Assembly (NCBI GenBank): GCA_937902805.1
Contig: CALEMB010000185.1
Location: forward strand, 1-25,479
DNA from: an uncultured Bacteroidales bacterium
GTDB taxonomy: Bacteria; Bacteroidota; Bacteroidia; Bacteroidales; F082
DNA: 25,479 nucleotides
Direction of reading: 5' to 3'
Shown: positions 1-7,316 of the stretch, one piece after another
Layout: each line of letters begins with the position of its first letter
Position numbering within the stretch: position 1 is the stretch's first letter
Program-made: the position numbers and the translations under genes
The notes under the pieces: generated by a model
What the model saw: only the letters and a program-made list of their open reading frames with translations
Told to the model about the DNA's origin: nothing
Databases searched by the model: none

Positions 1-44
1 AACATAACTCTAACATAACTCTAACATAACTCTAACTTTACGCT
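1..44. repeat. 11-bp tandem repeat, three exact units plus one degenerate
   Basis: The unit AACATAACTCT occurs three times without change (1-33). A fourth, degenerate unit AACTTTACGCT follows (34-44), and then the AACC start of a fifth. The array is cut by the window edge, so its true length is unknown. It lies about 60 bp upstream of the porin promoter box at 104-111. An 11-bp period is close to one helical turn, which would put every unit on the same face of the DNA; a regulatory role is inference only. Confidence 0.8.
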
Positions 45-103
45 AACCTGATTTTCCTCCATATTTTGTTGCCCCAAATCCCGTTCCCGACAATTTTAAT
101 TTG

Positions 104-111
104 TAATTTTG
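104..111 (+). promoter_or_regulatory. Bacteroidota -7 box of the porin operon
   Basis: TAATTTTG matches the Bacteroidota -7 consensus TAnnTTTG and ends 19 nt before the porin ATG. No clear TTG was found at the -33 position. Start-site use is inferred from consensus and spacing. Confidence 0.55.
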
Positions 112-130
112 CCGCCAAATTTAAAAGCGT

Positions 131-1243
131 ATGAAAAAAGCGTTACTCATCACCATTTTAAGCCTTTTCGCCTTCTTGCAGGCTTTCCCGCAAGAAAAGC
201 AGCCGTTTATCACCCTCGACAACCTTCAACTGAACACCCGCGCCGACTTCACCCTCGACTATCATCCTGGGCATGACACCGTCGCGCCCAGCACCGAGCA
301 CGGCTTTGCAGGCAAATACCTTGTCATCGCCTTGGATGGCACCATTGGCAGAAACAAGAAGTTCTCGTACCATCTGCGCCAACGCATCAACGCGCCCAAC
401 ATCAGCTTCGCCAACACCTTTTTCCAAGGCACCGACTGGGCCTATCTCAACTGGAACTTCACCGACAACTTCTTCCTTTCGGCGGGTAAACAAGTGGTGG
501 CCATCGGTGGATGGGAATACGACACCAACCCCATCGACATCTACTATGGCACCGAGTTCTGGAACACCGTGTGTTGTTATGCCGTGGGAGCTTCATTGAA
601 TTATAAGGACAAGTCCGGAAAGAACCACCTGCTGTTCCAAGTGTGCAACTCGCCTTTCATCGACAAAGCCATGGAAAGCATCTATGCCTACAACCTCATG
701 TGGTACGGCGACTTCGGCGTGTTCAAAACGACCTATTCCGTCAACATGATTCAGTATTTCCCCCTGATTGCCGACCCCGAGCAAGCCCCAGGTGAGCCTA
801 CCCATCTGATTAAAGACCCAAACAGCAAATTCATCAACTACATTGCATTGGGCAACAAACTGCAATTCAACGGTGTAGAGATGTATCTCGACATCACCAA
901 CCGCGCCTCCTTCGAACAGGAGCACTTCTTTGGCCAGGACATCACCGCGATTTTCGGCATCGGTGTGGACATCGGCAAAAAATGGATTGTGTTCGCCAAA
1001 GCCGGCTATGATTACAACCGCGCTCAGTTGCCTAACACGGACGTATACGTCTACGACCAGTATGTGGTTCCCGGCAAAAAGGTGGACTTCGAAAGCCTCG
1101 GCTTCGAGTTCTATCCTCTGGGTGACCGCAGTCTTCGCCTGCACCTATGCGGTTCACACAGCTGCGCCGACGGGGCACACAAGTTCCAAGGCAACATAGG
1201 CCTCACTTGGAAGGTTAACCTACTCAACTTGACAAAAAAATAA
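131..1243 (+). CDS. Outer-membrane porin (OprP/phosphate-selective porin-like beta-barrel)
   Basis: A 370-residue protein with a cleavable signal peptide (MKKALLITILSLFAFLQAFPQ, cut near residue 21). The mature part has the alternating aromatic/polar strands of a beta-barrel. The stretch around residues 104-140 (DWAYLNWNFTDNFFLSAGKQ followed by GGWEYDTNPID) resembles Bacteroidota porins of the OprO/OprP superfamily. Substrate cannot be told from sequence; 'phosphate-selective' is only the family name. It starts 19 nt after a good -7 box and is followed after 6 bp by the Gate-domain membrane protein, so the two are very likely one operon and may form an outer plus inner membrane route for the same solute (inference). 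There is an unusual cysteine group near the C-terminus (LCGSHSCADG) that could form a disulfide in an extracellular loop. Confidence 0.72.
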   Translation: MKKALLITILSLFAFLQAFPQEKQPFITLDNLQLNTRADFTLDYHPGHDTVAPSTEHGFAGKYLVIALDGTIGRNKKFSYHLRQRINAPNISFANTFFQGTDWAYLNWNFTDNFFLSAGKQVVAIGGWEYDTNPIDIYYGTEFWNTVCCYAVGASLNYKDKSGKNHLLFQVCNSPFIDKAMESIYAYNLMWYGDFGVFKTTYSVNMIQYFPLIADPEQAPGEPTHLIKDPNSKFINYIALGNKLQFNGVEMYLDITNRASFEQEHFFGQDITAIFGIGVDIGKKWIVFAKAGYDYNRAQLPNTDVYVYDQYVVPGKKVDFESLGFEFYPLGDRSLRLHLCGSHSCADGAHKFQGNIGLTWKVNLLNLTKK

Positions 1244-1249
1244 CCCACT

Positions 1250-2491
1250 ATGGCAAAAACAAAATACAACACCATCAAACGAACCACCACTTTCTACCAC
1301 GAAAAGGTGGAAATTATCTTCAAAAAGATTGAAGAGATACTGAAACGGCCTTTGAGGTTCACCACCAAGCGCAGCTTCGAGGCCATTCTCTTCCTCATCA
1401 TCTTCTTCGCCTTCTTCGGCCTGCTCGCCTACAAGATGACGCTGCCCAAGATGCTGAACACCTTCATGCAGACGGCCTACCACCTGCTGCTCGAAACCGT
1501 TTTCTACATCATGGCCATCTGCGTGCTGATGGGTGCCATCAGCAAGATGCTCACCGAGTTTGGTGTGGTGCGTCTGTTGGAGAACCTGCTCCGTCCGCTG
1601 ATGAGGCCGCTCTACAACCTGCCCGGCGTGGCGGCCTTGGGTGCCATCATGACCTTCTTGAGCGACAACCCCGCCATCATCACCTTGGCGCACGACAAGA
1701 ACTTCAACCGCTATTTCAAAAAGTATCAACTCGTCTCGCTCACCAACTTCGGTACAGCCTTCGGCATGGGCTTGGTGGTCGTCGCTTTCATGACGGGTTT
1801 GGGTTTCGGCAAGGGTGCCTTGGTCGGTGTCGCCGGTGCTGTCATCGGCAGCATCGTCTCCACAAGGCTGATGCAACGCTCTACCCTGAAGGACTATCCC
1901 GAACTTGACGCTCCCGTCGATGAGGAGTTTGGTGGCGACGAGCAACAAATCTCCTTCAAGAGCGAAGGCGGCGTGTTCATGCGTTTCCTCAACTCGTTGC
2001 TTGACGGCGGCAAGGACGGTGTGAGCATCGGTTTCGCCATCATCCCGGGCGTGCTTTGCATCTCCACCATCGTGATGATGCTGACCTTCGGCCCCGCTGG
2101 CGACAACAAAGAATACCTGGGCGTGGCCTACGAGGGTGTACCCGTTATCAGCTGGGCGGCTAACAAGGTCAACTTTATCTTCGACTGGCTCTTTGGCTTC
2201 AAACATGGCGCTTTGATTTCCTTCCCAATGACAGCTCTTGGAGCCGTGGGTGCCGCCATCGGTCTTGTACCTCGTTTCATCACAGAAGGCATCATCGACA
2301 ACAACGCCATCGCTGTGTTCACCGCCATCGGCATGTGCTGGAGCGGTTTCCTCAGCACCCATGCCGCCATGCTCGACAGCCTCGGCTACCGCAAGCTCAT
2401 CGGCAAGGCCATTGGTGCCCACACCATCGGCGGCCTTTGCGCTGGCATCGCAGCGCACTGGTTGTATGTGTTGCTGGCGTTGATATTCTAA
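1250..2491 (+). CDS. Nucleoside-recognition (Gate) domain inner-membrane protein
   Basis: A 413-residue polytopic membrane protein. A basic N-terminal cytoplasmic region (1-42) is followed by hydrophobic segments at about 43-63, 77-100, 123-140, 163-206, 258-281, 320-342, 352-371 and 388-412. A charged loop (about 207-245, rich in D/E) splits the protein into two halves. Small-residue and Asn/Asp motifs within the membrane (FLSDNPAIITLAHD at 136-149, SGFLSTHAAMLDSLGY at 365-380) fit the nucleoside-recognition/Gate superfamily, which includes the spore-maturation and YjiG/YjiH-type proteins; the CD0519/CD1768 membrane family is my best family guess. Transported substrate is unknown. It follows the porin by 6 bp in one operon and ends just before a palindrome and a terminator. 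A 412-codon open frame on the opposite strand is a codon-bias shadow. Confidence 0.7.
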   Translation: MAKTKYNTIKRTTTFYHEKVEIIFKKIEEILKRPLRFTTKRSFEAILFLIIFFAFFGLLAYKMTLPKMLNTFMQTAYHLLLETVFYIMAICVLMGAISKMLTEFGVVRLLENLLRPLMRPLYNLPGVAALGAIMTFLSDNPAIITLAHDKNFNRYFKKYQLVSLTNFGTAFGMGLVVVAFMTGLGFGKGALVGVAGAVIGSIVSTRLMQRSTLKDYPELDAPVDEEFGGDEQQISFKSEGGVFMRFLNSLLDGGKDGVSIGFAIIPGVLCISTIVMMLTFGPAGDNKEYLGVAYEGVPVISWAANKVNFIFDWLFGFKHGALISFPMTALGAVGAAIGLVPRFITEGIIDNNAIAVFTAIGMCWSGFLSTHAAMLDSLGYRKLIGKAIGAHTIGGLCAGIAAHWLYVLLALIF

Positions 2492-2495
2492 TTAT

Positions 2496-2527
2496 TTGTA
2501 GAGACGCGCCATGGCACGTCTCTACAA
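2496..2527. repeat. 32-bp near-perfect palindrome
   Basis: Arms TTGTAGAGACG and CGTCTCTACAA are exact inverted copies of 11 bp, and the centre CGCCATGGCA extends the symmetry with a single mismatched pair. It begins 5 bp after the stop codon of the Gate-domain gene. Palindromes with GTAGAGACG arms are a dispersed intergenic repeat type that I recall from several phyla, including cyanobacteria. It could also form a strong RNA hairpin ahead of the terminator. Confidence 0.8.
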
Positions 2528-2537
2528 CAAGACACAA

Positions 2538-2567
2538 AAAAAACACGACCGCTTGGCCGTGTTTTTT
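2538..2567. terminator. Bidirectional intrinsic terminator between convergent genes
   Basis: A 13-bp stem with one A/C mismatch: AAAAAACACGACC pairs with GGCCGTGTTTTTT around the loop GCTT. The A-tract on one side and T-tract on the other let it work in both directions. It sits between the Gate-domain gene (+) and porV (-), which end at 2491 and 2588. Confidence 0.85.
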
Positions 2568-2587
2568 GTTTGTTCATTTTGATTGCA

Positions 2588-3775
2588 TCAACCCTTTTTC
2601 TGACCCAGATTAAAGGTGAGGTTGAAGCGCAGGGTGTTCTCCAAGGGGTTGCTGCCGTATTTGGTTCCAACGGGAATCAGATAGGAGACATCGAGACCGA
2701 ACATGCTGTATTTCAAAGCAGCGCCCACGGTCACATATCTACGGCCACCCTTCAAGTTAGGCTCGTTGAAAAAGCCTGCACGCACAGAGAACAGGTTGTT
2801 GTACCAGTACTCGACACCGACACCCACATTGACTTCACAAAGTTCCTCATAGAAGGTGCCAATGTGCTCGTATTGCATGGTGCTTTCATTCCACGTATAA
2901 CCTGGAGCATCATAGAAGGACTGGATAATGCCTTGCACAACGGCGACATCATTGTCCATACCGTAAAGAATCGAGTCAGTACCTTGTGCCTTGATAGGCG
3001 GTGTGGGCACCAAGAGTTTCGTCAAATCAAACGTAAAGCCCAAGGAGTTGTATTCGTCGAGATGTAGCTTCAGGCCAGCACCGACACGCAAGGTGGTCGG
3101 GATGAAATCACGGCGACCGCTTGAAGTGGTATAGTTGACCTTACTACCAATGTCCTTAATGGCCACACCCCAAGAGACATCGGCATCCACCGTCTTGAAC
3201 CATTCCACGGGACGCAGATAATACAGACCGATGTCGGCAGCCACGGAGATACCTGCACGGGCATAGTCCGCTTGGTTCTGAATCAGGTTGGAATAGATGA
3301 AACGACCCGCAACGGCACCCGACAGATAATCACCGAGCATACGTGAATAGGTGGCGTCGATAGCCCATTCGTTCGGGTTGTAAGCTCCCAAAGGCTGGTT
3401 GTATTGGTCTCTGAAATCCACCTCACCGGCACTGAAATAACGCAAACTCAAGGCCACGGCAGAGCGGTCGTTGATTTTGTACGCAGCGGCAAGATAAGCC
3501 AAGTTCATGTCGGGAACGAGATTCCTCAACCAAGGGCTATAGCCCAAGCCGATGCTCAATCTGTCCTCCATGTGGGCATACTTGGCGGGGTTGTAATGCA
3601 TGGAATACACATCGGGTGATGTAGCCACACCACAATCTCCCTGAGCACCACCCCTCGAATCAGGGTTGATAGAAATAAACGGAACTGCGGTGGTAATCAC
3701 ATTGGGTCTGCGTTGTCCGTACGACACTGCCGCAACCAGCATCAGCGCGGCGATAAGAAGATTCTTAATTTTCAT
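2588..3775 (-). CDS. porV: Type IX secretion outer-membrane protein PorV (LptO)
   Basis: A 395-residue FadL-type beta-barrel with signal peptide MKIKNLLIAALMLVAAVSYGQ. The mature N-terminal part has the PorV hallmarks: PFISINPDSRGGAQGDCGVA and then SMHYNPAKYA. The C-terminus ends in an aromatic/amphipathic strand (NTLRFNLTFNLGQKKG). In characterised T9SS, PorV binds the C-terminal signal of cargo, shuttles it from the SprA translocon and works with PorU in the attachment complex. I chose the ATG at 3775; an in-frame TTG at 3781 would add only two residues. A -7 box lies 25 nt upstream. It follows the second C25 protease on the same strand after 124 bp. PorV-PorU adjacency is known from Porphyromonas gingivalis and Flavobacterium johnsoniae. 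Confidence 0.92.
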   Translation of the reverse strand: MKIKNLLIAALMLVAAVSYGQRRPNVITTAVPFISINPDSRGGAQGDCGVATSPDVYSMHYNPAKYAHMEDRLSIGLGYSPWLRNLVPDMNLAYLAAAYKINDRSAVALSLRYFSAGEVDFRDQYNQPLGAYNPNEWAIDATYSRMLGDYLSGAVAGRFIYSNLIQNQADYARAGISVAADIGLYYLRPVEWFKTVDADVSWGVAIKDIGSKVNYTTSSGRRDFIPTTLRVGAGLKLHLDEYNSLGFTFDLTKLLVPTPPIKAQGTDSILYGMDNDVAVVQGIIQSFYDAPGYTWNESTMQYEHIGTFYEELCEVNVGVGVEYWYNNLFSVRAGFFNEPNLKGGRRYVTVGAALKYSMFGLDVSYLIPVGTKYGSNPLENTLRFNLTFNLGQKKG

Positions 3776-3800
3776 ATCCAATTCTTATAATTTCAAATTG

Positions 3801-3808
3801 CAAAAATA
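3801..3808 (-). promoter_or_regulatory. Putative -7 box of porV
   Basis: On the minus strand TATTTTTG fits TAnnTTTG and ends 25 nt before the porV ATG. No matching TTG was found at -33. It suggests porV can be transcribed separately from the upstream protease genes. Confidence 0.45.
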
Positions 3809-3868
3809 ACGATTATTCAAATGGCTTATTGTATTCGAATGAAAAAATATTTCAGGTCAACAGGAAAG

Positions 3869-3894
3869 CGGCCCTTCGACAAGCTCAGGGACCT
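3869..3894 (-). repeat. Short dispersed hairpin repeat, copy 1
   Basis: Read on the minus strand it contains CCCTGAGCTTGTCGAAGGG, one base different from the copies at 12971-12995 and 14331-14357. It begins 5 bp after the stop codon of the second C25 protease and runs in the direction of transcription. CCCT and AGGG arms, extended by GG/CC around a bulged T, form a hairpin with an 11-nt loop. Confidence 0.8.
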
Positions 3895-3899
3895 CCGAA

Positions 3900-6800
3900 T
3901 CAACGCATGATGACCATACGTTGGCTGACGGTGCGGAAATAACCTGTCTCATCCGTCAAGGTAAGACGATAGATATAAATTCCTGACAACAAAGAACTTC
4001 CGGAATAACCCCTTCCATTCCAAAGGATGGGCTCCATGAGTCCGTTGGTAACGCTGACCCGTTTTTGCAGCTGCTGCACCTTGCGGCCCATGATGTCATA
4101 AATCTCAATGTTCACGTCGAAATTGCCGTCATCGCCCGTATGTTTCAAGGTGAAATAGGTCTCATCGGAGAAAGGATTGGGGTAGTTGCGCACTTCCGAC
4201 AGGAACACGTCGTCGTCGACGACAAACCACAATGAGGCCTCCGAGGCGTTGTCCTGCGTGTCCCACACCTTCAAAGTGAACTCGTAGGTGCCAGGAACGA
4301 GGTCGGAGACGGGCAATGTAATGCGTCCACGCCTGAAGTCGTTCAGCACCGGTTCGTAGATATCGTTCAAGACAAGGCTGTTAAAGTTCGCATGGTTGCT
4401 GCTCATCACAATGTCGCGGCCAAGACTGTAATTATAGTGATAGATGCCTTGGGCATCATAGAGGTCGGCATACAGCACACCTTGACGCTCCACATGCTCA
4501 CCGTCCACAAAGTCGGGCGTATTCCAATAGAAGCTGATGCTAGGACCTTGGTCGTCGGCCACAGCAGCTGGGTCAACGCCACCCAAATTCAGCAAATCAA
4601 AGCTCCCCATAGCATCAATGTTGCGGATGGAATCGTAGGCATAGAAGCTGAAACGTGGACGGCCATTGTCCAACCTGATGTCCTTAGGTACCTGGAACGC
4701 TGCGCTAAACCTACCATTGCGAACTTCGACACGGCCTTGGTACAGCACATCCTTATGGTAATAGACATTGGTGGAGGTGTTGGAATAGTTCACTTTCACC
4801 TTGCTCTTCTTGTCGTAAAGCTTAAGCCACAGTTCACCATTGAATTGCGAGTCAAATACTCCGTCGAGGTTCCTCACTTCGCCATCCAAATTCACCATGC
4901 TCATAGCATGGAGGTTGACCGCACCTTCCTCTGTATCGATGCCGTTGATTCTTTCCAGATTAATCTGCTCCTGGGGAAGCGCAAAACGCACAGCCGGGTC
5001 ACCCAAGAACAGGAAGGATATGTTCTTGTTCTCCATAGGCGCCGACGGCAAATAATTGGTGGGGTCAGCCTTTGCCATCCTGACAATGTCGCCGAAGCGC
5101 AAAGCATTGCCATCCCTTTCCCTTTGGTAGAGCACCTTCACCAAGGCCTTGCCCAATTTCGCGTTGTTGGAACCCGAGGTTGGACGACAAGCCGTAAACA
5201 GAGCCATAGTGCCTCCATTAGGGTTCAGGAGCATCAACTCGCCCGCCGACACCAGCAAAGGGTTGTCGTACTTGGCGAACTCACAAGTGGCCGTAAACAC
5301 GAAGGGTACCTTGTCATAATTCCGCAAGTTGGTGATGTCGGAATTGGTGAAAACATTGTCTCCAGTCAGACCTCTGACGCCACCGTGTCCAGTATAAAGC
5401 ACTGCCATCGCACCCTCATCGAAGGCGCGCATCACATCAGCATTGGCACCAGGAATCTCCACGCCCGAAGCGGTGCTGACCGTGGGATAGGCACCACAAT
5501 AAATCTTCTTGGCGTTCAATTGCGGACATAATGTATCCGACATCCTATAATAATCCTCGCTATTATCGATGTAAGACCATTGGTCATCGTCGGCAAACAG
5601 CAGGAGATTGGTCTTCCAATCGCCATGCACTGCCGCAAGGTCGTCGTAATGTTTAATCTTCTTCAGCATGGTCTCGGCCTCTTCCACCGTCGACACCGAG
5701 ATTCTACCTATGCCCAAATCCAACTTGCCGTTGCTGTTGACACCTTCGTCATCGTCCATCAGGCCATAATAGTCGTCGGTGCAGAAACTCAGTTCGTATT
5801 CGGGTTTACTTAGAGTCTCGTAACAAGGCACAAAATTCTTCCCTGCCCCATTGATATTGCGGAAATCGAACGAAGCCCTGCCAAACAAAGTCAAATAGCG
5901 GAGGTTGCCGGCACTGCGTCGGTAGACCATACGCACAAAATCGCGGATGCCCGTGGGGTCGGGAATGCCCGTAGAGAACTCATTATAAATCTCGTTGACA
6001 TCAACAACGATGCTGCGCAGTCCATCCTTTTCAGCGTGGTAGTCGGCCAAGGCCTGTGCCTGATCCAAAAAGATAGCATCCGTAAGAATCAGCATATCGG
6101 CATCGGCGACAGCATGGACATTCTGGTTAGCGACACGCTGCCAATGCTCCACTGCTAACGCATCCGTCGGGCGGAAGAGCATATAACGCTTCTCCGTGAC
6201 TTCGGCGATGGCAAAAACCATGTTACCGCCACTCACCACGACGTATTGGTTCATGGGAGCCATCGGATTGGTCACATCCCACAGATGGAATTGCGCGTTG
6301 GCATTTTGAATCCAAATGACGCTAGAACCTTGTCCAAACTGGCTCGACATCACCCTAAAAGGAAACATGCCTCCCACTCGCTTCAACTGCCGCCAGCCGT
6401 ATATCTCCACATAATCGAGAAACAGCGATGCCTTGGGACTATTATTGAGGCTGAGGCTAAACAATAAGGTATCCGAATCCGACATCATCTGTCCGTTAAT
6501 GGTTGATGGGCTCGCATAGCAATTGCTTGCGGGTTTCCCTATCGAAACATTGTTCGCAATATGGGCATCATTCAGCCAAGCATCGTAGTGCATGGAAGTT
6601 GTCGTCTTGCCATACACCTTTGCCTTAACCTTTAAAGCCTTTGTCTTCACCAAGTTCGGGAAACAAAACTCCAACGAGAATATGGAATCCTGTTGCGCAA
6701 TCTTCTCTCCAAACCAGTTTTGTCCCTGATTATAAGGCGAAAACAATTCCTCCTCGTGACACACGAAGTCGGGAAACTCGGAAATCACCGTCGTAGCATT

Positions 6801-7316
6801 CTCCACGTTAAGAGTGGCCTTCTCTCCTACCCTGAGGCCGTCCTGTCCGCTATCGGGGCAAAGATAATAATAGGTGGTGTCAGTGAAATAGTTGCGTTCC
6901 CTTGCGTAGGTGTCGACTGTATTGTCGACCAGCCGCCAGCGAGTAGGTTCTTGTCCATAGAAGAACACTGCATCGCCCAGGTCAAAACTGCCGTCTTCGG
7001 CACCTTCGACGAAAATGGCCATTTCGGTCAAGTCGTCGGGGCGGGTTTTCGAGTTCTTCTCCGGCAATACTCCAGAAGGATTACCAAAGAGCCTTATCTG
7101 GTTGGGATTCAGTGCACCCATGTTGATGCCCATAGCCTGCAAGGTAGCATAATCCAACTTGTAGACACCTTCCTTTGTCACAGAGAGGCGGTACCAACTG
7201 TGGTTGTTCAGCACAGACTGATAGGTGTTGTCCTGGGCCATACCCATCTTGAACGACAAAGCAAGCACACCGACAAGGGCTATTCTCGATACTATATTTC
7301 TCATACTGATACTCAT
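3900..7316 (-). CDS. PorU-like C25 family cysteine protease with T9SS C-terminal domain (second copy)
   Basis: A 1138-residue protein that starts at the ATG overlapping the stop of the upstream C25 gene (ATGA), followed by a signal peptide ending GMAQ near residue 28. The C25 (gingipain) catalytic domain spans about residues 400-780. His644 in YTGHGG and Cys678 in TATCEF are the expected dyad, 34 residues apart, as in the upstream copy. The acidic motif CTDDYYGLMDDDEG (512-525) is also typical of C25. The C-terminus (from about 1045) is a type A sorting-like domain: YPNPFSDETYF, IEIYDIMGRKV, SGIYIYRLTL. It lacks the roughly 150-residue N-terminal extension of its neighbour and begins directly at the WYRLSVTKEGVYKL homology. 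It may be a second PorU sortase, or a surface protease derived from it. Longer upstream open reading (to 7496) has no start signal and antisense-like composition. Confidence 0.75.
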   Translation of the reverse strand: MSISMRNIVSRIALVGVLALSFKMGMAQDNTYQSVLNNHSWYRLSVTKEGVYKLDYATLQAMGINMGALNPNQIRLFGNPSGVLPEKNSKTRPDDLTEMAIFVEGAEDGSFDLGDAVFFYGQEPTRWRLVDNTVDTYARERNYFTDTTYYYLCPDSGQDGLRVGEKATLNVENATTVISEFPDFVCHEEELFSPYNQGQNWFGEKIAQQDSIFSLEFCFPNLVKTKALKVKAKVYGKTTTSMHYDAWLNDAHIANNVSIGKPASNCYASPSTINGQMMSDSDTLLFSLSLNNSPKASLFLDYVEIYGWRQLKRVGGMFPFRVMSSQFGQGSSVIWIQNANAQFHLWDVTNPMAPMNQYVVVSGGNMVFAIAEVTEKRYMLFRPTDALAVEHWQRVANQNVHAVADADMLILTDAIFLDQAQALADYHAEKDGLRSIVVDVNEIYNEFSTGIPDPTGIRDFVRMVYRRSAGNLRYLTLFGRASFDFRNINGAGKNFVPCYETLSKPEYELSFCTDDYYGLMDDDEGVNSNGKLDLGIGRISVSTVEEAETMLKKIKHYDDLAAVHGDWKTNLLLFADDDQWSYIDNSEDYYRMSDTLCPQLNAKKIYCGAYPTVSTASGVEIPGANADVMRAFDEGAMAVLYTGHGGVRGLTGDNVFTNSDITNLRNYDKVPFVFTATCEFAKYDNPLLVSAGELMLLNPNGGTMALFTACRPTSGSNNAKLGKALVKVLYQRERDGNALRFGDIVRMAKADPTNYLPSAPMENKNISFLFLGDPAVRFALPQEQINLERINGIDTEEGAVNLHAMSMVNLDGEVRNLDGVFDSQFNGELWLKLYDKKSKVKVNYSNTSTNVYYHKDVLYQGRVEVRNGRFSAAFQVPKDIRLDNGRPRFSFYAYDSIRNIDAMGSFDLLNLGGVDPAAVADDQGPSISFYWNTPDFVDGEHVERQGVLYADLYDAQGIYHYNYSLGRDIVMSSNHANFNSLVLNDIYEPVLNDFRRGRITLPVSDLVPGTYEFTLKVWDTQDNASEASLWFVVDDDVFLSEVRNYPNPFSDETYFTLKHTGDDGNFDVNIEIYDIMGRKVQQLQKRVSVTNGLMEPILWNGRGYSGSSLLSGIYIYRLTLTDETGYFRTVSQRMVIMR

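Noticed and set aside
1220..2458. 412-codon open frame on the minus strand, fully antisense to the Gate-domain gene
   Set aside because: Its translation is rich in His, Asp, Glu and Gly with no domain or hydrophobic pattern, while the plus-strand protein has clear membrane segments and operon context. It is a codon-bias shadow.
4392..5531. 379-codon plus-strand frame inside the second C25 protease gene
   Set aside because: It overlaps the catalytic domain coding region, which has clear family motifs on the minus strand; the antisense translation shows no recognisable feature.
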